From Prorocentrum cordatum (lineage: Eukaryota > Sar > Dinophyceae > Prorocentrales > Prorocentraceae), in the NCBI GenBank assembly GCA_963575745.1, contig CAUYUJ010017776.1:28501-92500 (forward strand): 64,000 nucleotides of DNA, read 5' to 3'. The notes below the pieces were generated by a model. It searched no databases. It was not told the DNA's origin and saw only the letters and a program-made list of their open reading frames with translations. Below, in pieces: positions 45,601 through 56,546 of the stretch; within the stretch, counting starts at the first letter, position 1, and every line of letters begins with the position of its first letter. A program made the position numbers and the translations under genes.

Positions 45601-45730
45601 CTCACGCAGTTCATGGATGACAATGCCCACAGAACGAGTTCTCGCGGCGGCCTCGCCCAGGCCTTCTGCAAGCTCGACGCGGCGTCGCACAGCATTCGAG
45701 GAGAGCGGTGCGCATCTGGGTCGAGTCCGG
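42666..45730 (+). mobile_element. Degraded non-LTR retrotransposon 2, truncated after RT motif C
   Basis: Coding fragments in several frames are in the right order for an APE-type LINE: an N-terminal region ([20 protein letters not shown]), endonuclease blocks (IQWFVVDGRILVGGFCIPPK, VYGDLN, THVGGRRLDVAWA, LDHYPVEL) at about 43560-44000, then reverse transcriptase at 44352-45407 (VFTDLAEAFDAIH near 45120, GGMPEGRRLASAFY near 45295) and, after a frame change, QFMDDN at 45607. At least four frame changes break it, and no RNase H or zinc knuckle follows. It ends in low-complexity CTCCTC sequence. Confidence 0.78.
44352..45407 (+). pseudogene. Reverse transcriptase fragment of retrotransposon 2
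   Basis: The longest intact piece of the element, 351 codons. It has a helical linker, a fingers-like region (KSGRPRQRFPSYRTLSTNTT), motif A with the catalytic Asp (FTDLAEAFD) and motif B (GMPEGRR). The YxDD-equivalent FMDD lies beyond a frameshift, so this ORF alone cannot make an active enzyme. Confidence 0.75.
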
Positions 45731-45739
45731 TCTCCCTTC

Positions 45740-46489
45740 CCCTCGTACTCACATTTGTCATCGTCGTTGTCCTCCTTCTGCTCCTCGTCCGTTCTTCTCT
45801 TTCACTTATTCCTCCTCCTCCTCCCCCTCCTCCCCCTCGTCGTCCTCCTCCTCCTCCTCCGATTCAGTGCCCTCCTTGCCTGGGGCTTCTCCTCTTTAGA
45901 ACGCGTGCGACTCCGCCGAGAAACGCTCCGCAGGACAACCTCGTAGTGTTAATGCTGGCCAACCTGCCGACCCACGCCCAGCCGTGGCGACGAGAATGGT
46001 TGGACAACGATTCCGACCACGACGACGACGACGACCACGACGACGACGACAAAGACGACGGAGACCACAAAGGCGACGACGGCGACGACGACGACGGCGT
46101 CGTCGCCAGCGACGCGCTCCCGGGGGTGGGCTTGGGGAGGGAATGAGGGCAGGGGGAGGGCCCTTCTGTCAATGGTTTTTCCTCGACAGCAAGAGTGGGT
46201 GACCCTAACTCGGATGACTGCGCACCAGCGCCGCAAGGCAGCGCCGCAGCGTGAAAAGGAGTAGTAAAAGGTGGGTGCAAACTCGCACACGTCATTGAAA
46301 AGAGCCCTGAAACGATGCGGCATGATTGGAGGTTGGGGAAAGATCGCGTGGAACGGAAAGCCCCCCACCGGGAAATCGGTATCGGTGTCGTGTTCGTGTC
46401 GTGTGTGCGGGCGAGTCGAGGCCGCTTGGGCTGGCGAGAGGAATGCTGGGCTGAATATTGCCCCCCCCCAACGGCTGGCCGGCGATGCC
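45740..46489. other. Low-complexity spacer
   Basis: CTC/TCC runs (45780-45870), GAC/CGACGA runs (46015-46110), then unique sequence to 46489 without a supported gene. Confidence 0.5.
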
Positions 46490-46595
46490 CCGCAGGTGTC
46501 CCGCGCGTGTCCCGTGGGTTTCCCGTGGTGTATCGCGGTGTCCCGCGGTGGCCCGCGATTGTCCCGCGGGTGTCCGGGGGGGTGTCCCCTGGTGT
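46490..46595. repeat. GTGTCCCGCG minisatellite
   Basis: About ten degenerate 8-11 bp units (TCCCGCGGTG, TCCCGTGGTG). Confidence 0.8.
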
Positions 46596-46599
46596 TTAT

Positions 46600-46875
46600 A
46601 TGCTGCTGTGCAATGCTATGCTGCGCTATGCCAAGCAACGCTATGCTGTGCGATGCTATTCTATGCGATGCTACGCGATGCTATGCTATGAGGTGCCATG
46701 CGATGCTTGAACTCCAATTGGCCCCCTTCCCACACTCCAATCTCCTTATCCCCCGAAGGGTGTTCGCCGATCCGAACGGACAGCGCCCGCGCAAGAGCCC
46801 GCGCAAAGGCAAGCGAGAGAGACGCAGCCAGAGTGCACTGGGGGCGTCGTGGGGGCATCCGGCGGGCCTCTTCTG
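46600..46875 (+). repeat. Direct repeat A bracketing the KDZ/DUF3987 block
   Basis: Begins with a degenerate GCTATGCGATGCTA array. Then come CTCCAATTGGCCCC, CCCGAAGGGTG, GGACAGCGCCCGC and CGAGAGAGACGCAGCCAGAG followed by TGCACTGGGGGCGT. All blocks recur in order in repeat B. Confidence 0.8.
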
Positions 46876-46879
46876 GATA

Positions 46880-47046
46880 AGCTTCGTTTTTGGGTGGGCT
46901 GGTGAGGATGCGGGAAGCATGGGGCATTCGCCCTTGAGGGCCTTGGCCGTCCCCCCCGGGAGTATGCATATAGAATGCGGCCGAATGCTACCAGGTATCG
47001 GCGCATGAGTGCATATCAGGAACAATCAAGGACAAGTGAAACATGT
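46880..47046. other. Short spacer before the KDZ gene
   Basis: No feature seen. Confidence 0.4.
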
Positions 47047-48942
47047 CTACGGAGCTGATCTCACGCGTCGGAGCCAATCTACGTTTCGAAAATCCATCAT
47101 TTCTGTCAAGAAGAAACGTGCGAACTCCTTCCCCATGGCGTTGACGTTCTCCCTGTAGTGCCCGAGGTCAGGAAATCGATGCTCACACGCATTGGCATTG
47201 ACGCCAGCCAGCCGCGCGGCGTTGCCAGGCAAAGTCGGCGCGCAGTTCTCCAAACACCAGTTCCAGACGTGCCCCTTGGAGTGGAAGGGATCAGTGATGT
47301 AGCGCAGCTTGGCGATATTCGTTGCCATGTCGCTCTGGCCGTCTCTGAGGAGCGCGAACCGGCACAGGTGGCAGGCGTCGTCGTGAACCAGGACTTCGAG
47401 GCCAGGGAGCATGCCGCAGGAGCGCGCCACAAACATGCAGCGTTGGGTGATGCTCTCAGCCCCCATGAATTCGTCCAGGTGGACAATGCATCCAGACGCA
47501 GATATGGCGAAGAGCCAACCGCCACTCCGCGCGGTCATCCGTTTCGTCTTTATGTCTTCCTTGTGGGTTTTGCAAGAGCTTTGACTTAATGATTGCTCAT
47601 CGCTGTGTTGGGACAAGTTCCCGCTGACAGCAATCGTGGACAGGTAAGCGTGAATGGCGGCAGCGTTGAGCTGATCCGCTGGCGGCCACGCATTCTGCTG
47701 CCCGCGCGCAGCTGCGTGCTTCTGCCGCAAGCGGAATAACTTGTAGCGGACATTCAGCTCGAAGACTGACCTGCCCGAGTCGGTGAGGGCGCTTTTCTGC
47801 CGATGCGAGAGGATATCGTAGGACCTCGCCCGCGGGCCAGGCAGGCCCGTTGCCGATGCATGAGCGGGGCAACGGGCAACTTGCCGGAGCGCCTTGAGCA
47901 GCGGTTCGCCGTCTTCAACGGCGTCGCCGCCATGCGGCGGCGGCGGTTCGCCGCCCTCAGCGGCGTCGCTGCCACGCGCGCCAGAGCGTTTCCTCTTCCC
48001 CGGCTGCTGCGCCGGGGTCTCGGAACAACAGCGCCACATTCCAAGGCCCAGCGATTTCGAATGGACACGCTCGCAATACGGATAACCGCAGACGCGGCGA
48101 CGGAGCTTCTGGTTCCCATCCATGACTAATAATGTGGCGTCCTTCTCACCAGCGTGAAATAGCCTCGCCCTTTGGGCCTCCATTGCGCCGTGGTACCATG
48201 GGCCGATCCCGCGCGAGATACCAGGCGCAGGTACTGCAAGATCAATCGATCCGACAGAGTCCACTGGATCGGCGCCCGGCTGAACGGCGCGGGCGTGGGC
48301 ACGGACCAGTGCCCGCCAGAGAATCCACACTTTTGTCATGTAGTCATCTGACCGGGTCGGGACAAGGGAAGCCACGCCGCGCATTCTTGCAAACCGGAGG
48401 TGCGCTTGGGCCTCCGACATGAAGCTGACGTGCTGGTAGGCAAGGCGGCAATGGAACTGCCGTAGCCATTCGAAAGAAAACCCAATGGTGGAGTTGAGAA
48501 AGAAGTACAACGGGTCGCCATCGTGGCAGTGCCAGTGCCGTGACGTCCCAATCTGGATGTAGTTGTACCAGACAGCGCGGTACTTGCGGCCGCAGCGCAC
48601 ATTGTGACAACGTTTGGGGAAGTGCACGATCTTCTTCCAGCCGCCCACCAGCAAGAGGATGCCCTCGCGGGAGCGAGCGGGCTCGCGGTGCAGCGCAGCC
48701 TTGCACTCAAAGCAAGAATCGGAAGAGGAACAAATTTCCATGGACGCCCGAAGCCTGCGCGCGCCGAAATCTCCGCCGAAAGCGGCTGGGCCCACGCGGC
48801 TACGGGCGACGGAGTTGGGAGGGGGGCAGCGGGCGCGAGTCAACTGGATGTTCTGCGTCGCGACTGCGCGCCGGGGCACGGGCAAACGCGCGTGCACCCC
48901 CCAGACTCGGCCGACGCGGGCGAAGCGAGACATGGTGGGCAT
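47047..48942 (-). CDS. KDZ-superfamily-like transposase, intact
   Basis: Start at the ATG at 48942 (MPTMSRFARVGRVWG), 631 residues; a later Met at 48741 (MEICSSSDSCFECKAALHRE) is an alternative. The N-terminal part has Cys pairs (CFEC, CHNVRCG) and WLRQFHCRLAYQHVSFM. The probable DDE core is LLVMDGNQKLRRRVCG (first Asp near 275), then an insertion rich in Gly/Glu, VHDDACHLCRF (near 520), DPFHSKGHVWNWC (near 553) and NANACEHRFPDLGHYRENV (Glu near 587), followed by FARFFLTEMMDFRN. This DGN..D-ACxx..FHxxGH..N..E pattern is characteristic of Kyakuja-Dileera-Zisupton transposases. No frameshift or stop, so it may still be active. It lies upstream-to-downstream with the DUF3987-like gene on the same strand. 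Confidence 0.72.
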   Translation of the reverse strand: MPTMSRFARVGRVWGVHARLPVPRRAVATQNIQLTRARCPPPNSVARSRVGPAAFGGDFGARRLRASMEICSSSDSCFECKAALHREPARSREGILLLVGGWKKIVHFPKRCHNVRCGRKYRAVWYNYIQIGTSRHWHCHDGDPLYFFLNSTIGFSFEWLRQFHCRLAYQHVSFMSEAQAHLRFARMRGVASLVPTRSDDYMTKVWILWRALVRAHARAVQPGADPVDSVGSIDLAVPAPGISRGIGPWYHGAMEAQRARLFHAGEKDATLLVMDGNQKLRRRVCGYPYCERVHSKSLGLGMWRCCSETPAQQPGKRKRSGARGSDAAEGGEPPPPHGGDAVEDGEPLLKALRQVARCPAHASATGLPGPRARSYDILSHRQKSALTDSGRSVFELNVRYKLFRLRQKHAAARGQQNAWPPADQLNAAAIHAYLSTIAVSGNLSQHSDEQSLSQSSCKTHKEDIKTKRMTARSGGWLFAISASGCIVHLDEFMGAESITQRCMFVARSCGMLPGLEVLVHDDACHLCRFALLRDGQSDMATNIAKLRYITDPFHSKGHVWNWCLENCAPTLPGNAARLAGVNANACEHRFPDLGHYRENVNAMGKEFARFFLTEMMDFRNVDWLRRVRSAP

Positions 48943-48984
48943 GCCTTTTCTCTCGCGCGGACGCCCGCATGAGATCCGCTGCAA

Positions 48985-49175
48985 ACGACGGCCCGGCAGA
49001 AATGGAACAATGGGGCTGAAAACTGAGTCCGGCCCCGCAGCCGGCCCGGCGCGCTCGCGAGCGGAAAGCAGCCCGCGGCGTCCTCGCGCGCATTGGTGTC
49101 CTTACCCGCAACATCCCATGCCCCCTAGTGGGTCCACGGCGCGGGCCGCGCCGTCGCCCGCACAGCCCGCGCAAG
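48985..49175. other. Spacer between two minus-strand genes
   Basis: About 200 bp of GC-rich sequence with no feature. Confidence 0.4.
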
Positions 49176-51929
49176 CTAATCCGTGAGTTCACCGAACGGA
49201 TTGCCGCCAGGCGCCGCGCCTGCGCTTGCGCCCGCTGCTGCGCCCGAAGCGCCCCCCGAAGTGGCGCAGGCCGCGGCGCCCTGGGGCGGCGCTGCGGGCG
49301 CGGGTCGGCCGCGGGGGGCCCTGTGAGAGTTCCCGCCCCTCTCTTCGCGCTGCTTGATGACCTGGAGAAGCTGCGAATAGCTGACCCGGCAACACTTCAT
49401 CAACAGGTTGTGGTACTTCGCGACGGCCGTGCCGTCCTCGGGGTCCGGCAGGCGCCAGCGAACTGCCGCGCCGCGATCCCGCTCGGTCACCCAGCCCTGC
49501 GGGTCGAACTCGGCGACGTTGTAGAGGTTGAGGGCAGCTTTGACGACAATGGCGCACTGGTCAGACTTCAGGCTCATCGGCTTCGTGACCTGCGCGCTGG
49601 AGCCGTCGGGTTTCATCTTCACCGCATCGCACACCTTGCGCAGGCTTACCAGGGCCTCGCCACGGAGGAGGACGCGCTGCATCAACTGCCTGTCTGGCAC
49701 CATGGTCATGCCGGGAATGGGCGTCTGCACCGACGCCCCGCCCACGCCGAAACCGACGTCCATCGCTGGGACGTCCGCGTCCGCGGGGAGGAGGCACTGA
49801 GGTGCGCCAGACGCCCCGCGCGCAGCCCGAGCAGAGGCCGCAGGCGCGACCTGCGATCCACCCTCGCCCGCGCCGCCCGAAGGCTCTGCGGCTGCGGCGG
49901 CCGATGCCTCCGCGCGCGGCTCGCGCCCGGGCTGTGTCTGACTCGGCGCGTAGTCGAGGAAGCCCGCCTCCGCTGCCCCGTCGCTGGCAACAGGCGGGCC
50001 GCGAACCTGCTGCAGGCGAGCTTGTCCTTCGGCCACTTCGGCTCTGCGGAGGCGCTCCTCGGGTGTGTCCGCGCCCCTCCTGGGGTGCCAGCAAGAGCGA
50101 ATGGCGTCCAGCACGGCAGAGAGCTTGCACGCCCGCACGACGTGCGTGTCCTCGATGAAGTCCGGGTAGTGCGGCCCCCGGATGCATTCATCTACTTCCT
50201 CGGGCGCGCCCTGCGCCGCGGGGACTTCCTCGCCTGCCGGGCTTCTCCAGCGACGCCGTCGGGCCCGCTGGCGCCGGGCGCCGCGGGCGCCAGGGCGAGC
50301 TTTGGGGGCTCGCGCGCGCCGCACCCGACTTGAGGATGGCAAGGCCGGCAGAGAGCATGGCCAGGTGCCACGGGGCGATGCCGAGACGCGCGGACAGGGA
50401 GACCCTGTCTGCACTGCGCGCCTGGGCGCACCTGGCGTTGAAGATGGTGTGGAAGCCGCGCAAGGCCAAGAGCCCCTTCTTGGAGAAACCGAGCTGGATG
50501 CCCGGCGTCTCGAACATGTCGAGCACCCTCGCCGCGATGCTGTCCATGCTCTCGTTGGCGAGCACAGGGATGTCTCTGTTTGGCACCCGGAACGTCGGGC
50601 ACAATTTGCTGGAAACCCTCTTGAAGCGAATGCGACTCCCCGTGCCGTCTGCGAACTGAACGTAATACCCTCCCCAGAATTGGCTGAAGCGCCCGCGGGC
50701 TCACGCGCCCCTGGCCCCACTGGGGGCCAGCGGGCCCCTCGCGCCCGCGCTGCGGCCCTTTCAGTTTTTAAGGGGAACGGGGAACCATTCTCGCATCGCG
50801 GGGAAAATATCGCCCTGGGGCGCTTCTGCAAACACCGAGGCCTTCAACGTCAGGCAAGTACTCGTCGCCGCTCTGGGACTCGTGGGCAACGGCGTCCGAA
50901 TGAGGCACACCCCTGGCACGCGGCAGCGCGTTCGCGGCGATCTCCGGGACGTCCGCGCCCGGAGGAAACCCGAGCGGCTCCACCATCGTCGACATGAGTT
51001 CGGGCCACGACCACTTATGGAAGCCCGAGGGCACGACGAAGTCGCCAGGAAGTGGCGCGTGGGGTTCGACTACGGGGGCAGTCAGGATGATCCAGCGCTC
51101 CCGCACAGCCACGTGGTGATTACCAAGGTCCCCCCTCTCCATGGGGACGGTGATAGCTGGGTGGGCGTTCCCCGCGACGCCGAGGCATACACTTGCTCCT
51201 GTTTCTTGGCCGAATGACCCAGCCGTCTTCGTTGTGTAGGCGGCGACTCCTGTCTGGAACAGGCGATTGATGTCGGACGCCAGGTCCGTGACTTCTAGGG
51301 AATCCTTCTTGCTGCCAGTGCCCGCGATCATCCCCAGCATCCGAAGCATCTTATACGCCTCGTCTAAGTTCAACAGGGTCCCGTGGTTGGTCCGGGCGAG
51401 GTCGTCGTCATCAGGTTCGGGGTCTGGCGCGCCCTGCTCCTCCGAGCGCTTCGCGGGCACGTGCACTTGCTGGAAATCGGGCGCGCACCTCTCCCAGAAG
51501 GCAGCCTCCGTGAACTTGGCGAGCACAGGAGTCTTGGCCTTCGCTCCAGGGCCCATCGCAGCGCGTGCCCTCTTGTTGGCGCGCTTGTCCATGGCGCGCC
51601 CGAGCATCGCGACAGCTGCTGTGATAGCTGACTTCCGGGTTTGTGGGTAGTTTGTGTTTTGAACAGCCATCATGAGCGGCGACGGGCTGTTGGGGAACAC
51701 GCTGACCCCGCCGCCGTTGGCCATGGAAATGTACCCCGCCATCATGGACATGGCGTATGGCAGCTCATGCTGAGATGCTCGCACCGCGTGCTTGGAAACG
51801 ATGTCCGCCACAACGGAGCCTAAGATCTCTTCTGGGTCGAAGTGCTTGTCCACAACCTCCCATGCATCCTTCATCTCATCGCTGAACTGCTGGACATTGG
51901 CTTGGGCGGTCATGAGCTCGAAGCACTGC
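49176..51929 (-). CDS. DUF3987-like protein gene, about three exons
   Basis: Exon 1 is about 51929-50840 (acceptor-like GCCGCAG, or start at the ATG at 51913). It reads MTAQANVQQFSDEMKDAWEV, then a Walker-A-like degenerate loop (VQNTNYPQTRKSAITAAVAM), NHGTLLNLDEAYKMLRMLGM, and FGQETGASVCLGVAGNAHPA, consistent with a DUF3987-type ATPase/primase-associated fold. Exon 2 is about 50683-50330 (FWGGYYVQFADGTGSRIRFK, VPNRDIPVLANESMDSIAAR). Exon 3 is about 50240-49176 (HYPDFIEDTHVVRACKLSAV, SLKSDQCAIVVKAALNLYNV, TAVAKYHNLLMKCCRVSYSQ, ending NPFGELTD). The family call is moderate and exon edges are approximate. Its position beside a KDZ transposase and between direct repeats suggests a mobile-element cargo or helper gene. 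Confidence 0.6.
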
Positions 51930-52084
51930 GGCAATGCGCCGACCGCGTGTGATCGCAGGGGAGCGCCCTCCGAACCACTTGAGCACTAGCGGCAACGTAA
52001 ACGTAACTATAAGCACACACTACAGATGATGAGGTGTTGGGGCAGATGTTTTTTGATTATGTATGCCGCATATGACCTTTCTTG
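51930..52084. other. Upstream spacer of the DUF3987-like gene
   Basis: Contains CCGCTAGTGCTCAAG on the minus strand at about 51975-51989, which could be a shortened SL relic; weak. Confidence 0.3.
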
Positions 52085-52250
52085 GGGAGTCCGGGAAGTC
52101 TGGGGAGTCTGGGGGGTCCGGGGGAGTCCGGGGAGTCCGGGGAGCCCAGGGGGCCCGGGGAGTCCAGGGAGCCCAGGGGAGTCCAAGGAGTCCGGGGAGT
52201 CCAGGGAGAGCCCGGGGAACTCGGAGGATCCGGGGAACCTCCGAGGCTCT
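52085..52250. repeat. GGGGAGTCC minisatellite, short array
   Basis: About 17 units of 9 bp. The same unit forms the large array at 62555-63002. Confidence 0.9.
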
Positions 52251-52257
52251 TGTAAGC

Positions 52258-53010
52258 CTCCGGCATGCGATGCGATGCTATGTTATGCGATGCCATACTA
52301 TGCTACGCTATGCGATGCTACGCTATGCTATGCTATACTACGTTGTGCCACGCTCTGCGATGCGATGCGGTGCTGTGCTAAGCAATGTTATGCGATGTTT
52401 GCAACGCCGTGCTATGATATGATGTGATATGCTGCGCTATGCGATGCCTTGATGCGCTACGCAATATTACGCGATAGGTTGGTGTGCTGTGCAATGCGAT
52501 GCTATACTGCGCAATGCCATGCGATGATATGCTATGCTATGCGATGCTATGTTATGCGGTGCTTATATATGGTATGGTATGCTATGCTGTAGCTCCAGTT
52601 GGCCCCTCCAGCCCACAACCCCCTTTATCACCCGAAGGGTGGTCGCATAGGGATATAAAACGGGCGACAGGAGGAGGAGGAGGAGGAGGAGAAGGAGCAG
52701 CAGCAGCAGGAAGAAGAGGAGGAAGAGGAGAGGGGACGAGGAAAAGGGCAGACAACACCATGACGTGGCAACCGAAAAGGTCGCAGCCGCATGCTGCGCA
52801 ATGCAAGCGAAATCTGTCAGTATCCCTGGACACGTGCCGGTCAGGAAGACAAGGACGAACAGGACAGAGCTGACTCGCGCGCCCGTAGGCTGATCTGAAT
52901 GGACGGCGCCCGCTAAGAAGCCCCCGCGGGAGCAAACGAGAGAGACGCAGCCAGAGTGCAGTGGGGGCGTATTGGAGGCATATGGGGGCGTGTCGGGGGC
53001 TTCTTCGGGG
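52258..53010 (+). repeat. Direct repeat B with a 245-bp insertion relative to A
   Basis: A GCTATGCGATGCTACGC array (52258-52600), then CTCCAGTTGGCCCC, CCCGAAGGGTG and, after about 245 extra bases (52641-52888), GGACGGCGCCCGC and GAGAGAGACGCAGCCAGAGT plus GCAGTGGGGGCGT. The extra segment carries GGGATATAAAACGGG and a GGA run. Block order matches repeat A. Confidence 0.8.
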
Positions 53011-53399
53011 GCGTCTTGGCGGTGTCCTGGGAGCCTCTTGAGGGCGTGTTTGGGGGCCTCTTGGGGGCCTCTCTGGAGCTTCTTGGCGCCGCCCGGACAC
53101 CTTCTGGGGCCTCTGGGGTCTCTTGAAGGCGCGCTGTGAGCCTCTAAGGGGGCTCGGAAGCCTCGGCAGCGCATCGGAGTCTCCCTGCCCCTCCCTTGTC
53201 CGCGTCAGGAAGACGAAAAGGGTTAGGATGGTCAAGATGATTGAGACGGCAGGGGGTCAGGAGGAATCGGAAGGCAAGAGGGCTGAGACCATAAGAGGAT
53301 CAGACGGCAAGGTAGTAAGAGGGCTCAGAGGAAGAGAGCATCACGAGAGTAAGAGGGCAAGAGAAAAGGGGATGACGAAGGCAGAAAGGTAAGAGGGTA
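53011..53399. repeat. Degenerate GGGGGC-CTCTTGG and AAGAGGG repeats
   Basis: Imperfect 10-15 bp units at 52980-53150, then purine-rich GGTAAGAGGG words leading into the satellite. Confidence 0.6.
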
Positions 53400-55400
53400 A
53401 GATGGTGACGACGGCGACTCCTCATCCTACCCTTGCCGTCACTATCGCTCCAATCGCAAAAAAAGCAAGAACGTCAATTTACGTTTTTGCTTCGCTTCTC
53501 CCTCTTCCGTCCCCCTGTACCTTCTTTCCGACGGCGGGGCCTGGAACGCGCGGCGATCTCCTCCCACGCCCATCCATCCATGCATCTCTCCCTGCCCCCT
53601 TCCCCCCTCGCGTCGGGAAGGCGAGGGCGGCGGGGATGTTCAAGATGATTAAGAGGGCGCGGGCGTTACGAGGATTGGGGGGTAAGAGGGCTGAGAAGAT
53701 AACAGCGTCAGACGACCCGATAGACATGGGGCTAAGAGAAAGAAATCATTTCGAGGGTAAGAGGTCAAGAGGAAAAGGGGATGACGAAGGCAAGAGGGTA
53801 AAAGGGTAAGGTGGTAAAGACGGTGACTCATCATCCTCCTCCTGCCGTCCGTATCGCGCCAATCGCAAAGGAAGCAATAACGTCAAGTTACGTTTTTGCT
53901 TCGCTTCTCCCCCCTCCTTCCCCGGGACCTTTTTTTTTCCGACGCCCGGGCCCGTCGCGCGTTTAGAAGGCAGGGGGGTGATGAGGATTGAGAGGGTAAG
54001 AAGGCCGAGACGATAAGAGAATCAGGCGGCAAGATTGCAAGAGGGCCGAAGGGAAGAAAGCATTGCGAGGGAAAGAGGGCAAGAGGAAAAGGGGGCGACG
54101 AAGGCATGAAAGTAAGACGGTCAGATGGTGAAGACGGTGGCTCTTTATCATCCTCCTGCAGTGCGTATCGCTCAAATCGCAAAAAAAGCAAGAACGTCAA
54201 TTTACGTTCTTGCTTCCTTTTGCCCCCCTCGTTCCCCCTGGGCATTCATTCCGACGGCGGGGCCCGGAACGCGCGGCGATCGCCTCCCGCAGCCAACCGT
54301 CCATGCATCTCTCCCTGCCCCTTTCCCCCTCCGCGTCAGGAAGGCGAGGAGGGCTAGGGCGGTCGAGATGAGTAAGATGGCATGGGCGCTGAGAAGGCTG
54401 AGAGGGTAAAGCGGCCGAAAGGATACGGGAGTCAAACGTCAGGGTAACAAGAAGGCTTACGAGGGTAAGAGGGCAAGAGGCAACGGGATGACGAAGGCAA
54501 GAGGGTAAAAGGGTAAGGTGGTAAAGACGGAGACTCATTATCATCATCCTGCCGTCCGTATCGCGCCAAACGCAGAGGAAGCAATAACGTCAAGTTACGT
54601 TCTTGCTGCGCTTCCCCCCCCCTCCTTCCACGGGGCCTTTTTCTCCAACGCCTGGGCCCGTCGCGCGCTTAGAAGGCAGGGGGGCGATGAGGATTGAGAT
54701 GGTGAAAAGGCTGACAAGATAAGAGAATCAAGCGGCAAGATAGCAAGAGGGCCGAAAAGGAAGAAATCATCACGAGGGAAAGGGGGCAAGAAGAAAAGGG
54801 CATGACGAAGGCATGAATGTAAAACGGTCACATGGTGAAGAAGGTGGCTATTTATCATCCTCCTGCAGTGCGTATCGCTCCAATCGCAAAAAAAAGAACG
54901 CCAATTTACGTTATTGCTACCTTTTGCCGTCCTCCTTCCCCCTGTGCCTTCTTTCCGACGATGGGACCCTGAACGCGCGGCGATCGCCTCCCGCAGCCAG
55001 CCATCCATGCATCTCTCCCTGCCCCCTCCCCCCCAGCGTCAGGAAGGCGAGGGGGTTAGGGTGGCCAAGATGAATCAGATGGCATGGGCGCTGAGAAGGT
55101 TGAGAGGATAAGAGGGTCAAATGTCAGGATAGCAAGAAGGCTAAGAATAAGAAAGCATTACGAGGGTCACAGGGCAAGAGAAAACGGGATGACGAACGCA
55201 AGAAAGTAACAGGGACAGGTGGTAAGAACGGTGACTCTTCATCATCATCCTGCCGTCCGTATCGCGCCAATCGCAAAATAAACAAGAACGTCAATGTACG
55301 TTCATACTTTCCGTTTCCCTCCTCCTTCCCTCCGCGCATTCTTTCCGACCCCGTGGGCCGGGCGCGCATCAAAAGGGCGCAGGGTTAAGAGGATTGAGAG
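53400..55400. repeat. Higher-order satellite: alternating A/B monomers, about 720-bp dimer
   Basis: Six monomers start near 53408, 53818, 54132, 54530, 54846 and 55226, alternating about 400 (A) and 315 (B) bp. A monomers contain GAACGCGCGGCGATC and CCATCCATGCATCTCTCCCT. B monomers contain CCCGTCGCGCG..TTAGAAGG. Every monomer carries a hairpin, best seen as AGCAAGAACGTCAATTTACG with GTTCTTGCT at 54186. The spacers are purine-rich GGTAAGAGGGC repeats. Confidence 0.9.
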
Positions 55401-55960
55401 GGTAAGAGGGCTGAGAGGTTAAGAGGATCAGACGGACAAAAACATTACGAAAGTAAAAAGGAAAGAGCAAAAGTGGGTGAGGAAAGCAATGCCATAGAAG
55501 GTAATCTGGCGAATGCGGTGAATCATGCTCAGGAGGAAAATGGCGAGAGGGTAAGCTGAAGAACAGTGTCAATGCTGCTCAGGGGGTGCGAGGCTCAAAT
55601 GGGCATGATGAGAAAAGGGAGTAAGACGGCAAGTGTGTGAATATGGTTTGAAGGGTTACTATGGGTAACGCAACGTGAAGGTAATATGGCAAAGAGGGTA
55701 ATGCAATAACGTGAACACGACGGCAAACAGGTTGGTCTGGTAGAAAAGGGTAATATGGTTCAGACGGCACCTGGGCAAGAGGGCAAGGAGGGCTCAAGTG
55801 TCAACGCTGTGAGAGGATCGGAGGGCATTTTGGCTATGTGAGCATAACGGTTGAGGATCGCTGGTGCACGAAATAATGTAGCAAATGGGCCAAGAAGGCG
55901 AATCAGGTAAGGTGGCTCGGACAAGGTGGGGTGAGAGAGTGATCGGGGCCATAATAGGGA
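55400..55960. repeat. Purine-rich GGTAAKRGGG-type degenerate repeats
   Basis: Continuation of the satellite spacer words (GGTAAGAGGG, GGTAATATGG, AAGAGGGTAATG). No hairpin or coding signal. Confidence 0.65.
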
Positions 55961-56546
55961 TACGTACCGGGGTGTGTACTCAATGCGGCCATAATGGGCT
56001 TGAAAAAAAGGCAGCGGGCGTGAGTGGGCAAAAGCCACCTCGGGCCGGCCGCGATCGCCTTCCGGGCGCGCCTCCTACAGGCTATTATGTATTCCCCGTC
56101 TCCTCCTCCTCCTCCTCCTCCTCTTCCCCCCCTCCACCTCCGCCTCCCGAATCCTTCTTCGCCTCCTCCTGTGCCCGTTCTGCCTTCACCGCCAGATCTT
56201 GTTATGGGGGCGCCCATCGAATCAGCGCCGGGGCTGCTCGATGGGCCACCAGTAAGCAGTCAGCACCGGGGCCGCTGCTTACCAGCTCCGATAACACCCC
56301 AAGGGTCCTGGACCCATTTTTGAAAGCTCGCGGCCCGAAAGCGGCCCCCGGAACACGCTTTTCCAGGAAAAACAAAAACGATGCAAGTCGGCGACGAACC
56401 GCGAAGGCGGTTTCCTCTTGCTCGCCCTCCTCCCCCATCCTGCTTCGCCTCCTCCATTGTGACCAGGATTTCGAGGCGAACGCAGCGGTGGCGACGGGGG
56501 CCGCCCAGGAGGCCCACAAAGGGGAAACTGAGGGAAGGGTAAAGGT
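55961..56546. other. GC-rich spacer with CTC run
   Basis: A (CTC)n run at 56098-56130; near-duplicate words CAGCGCCGGGGCTGCTC and CAGCACCGGGGCCGCTG at about 56224 and 56260. No firm gene; minus-strand frames here are open but unsupported. Confidence 0.4.

Noticed and set aside
51973-51991. SL relic upstream of the DUF3987-like gene (CCGCTAGTGCTCAAG)
   Set aside because: Requires a large internal deletion and is about 60 bases from the first ATG; kept only as a note.
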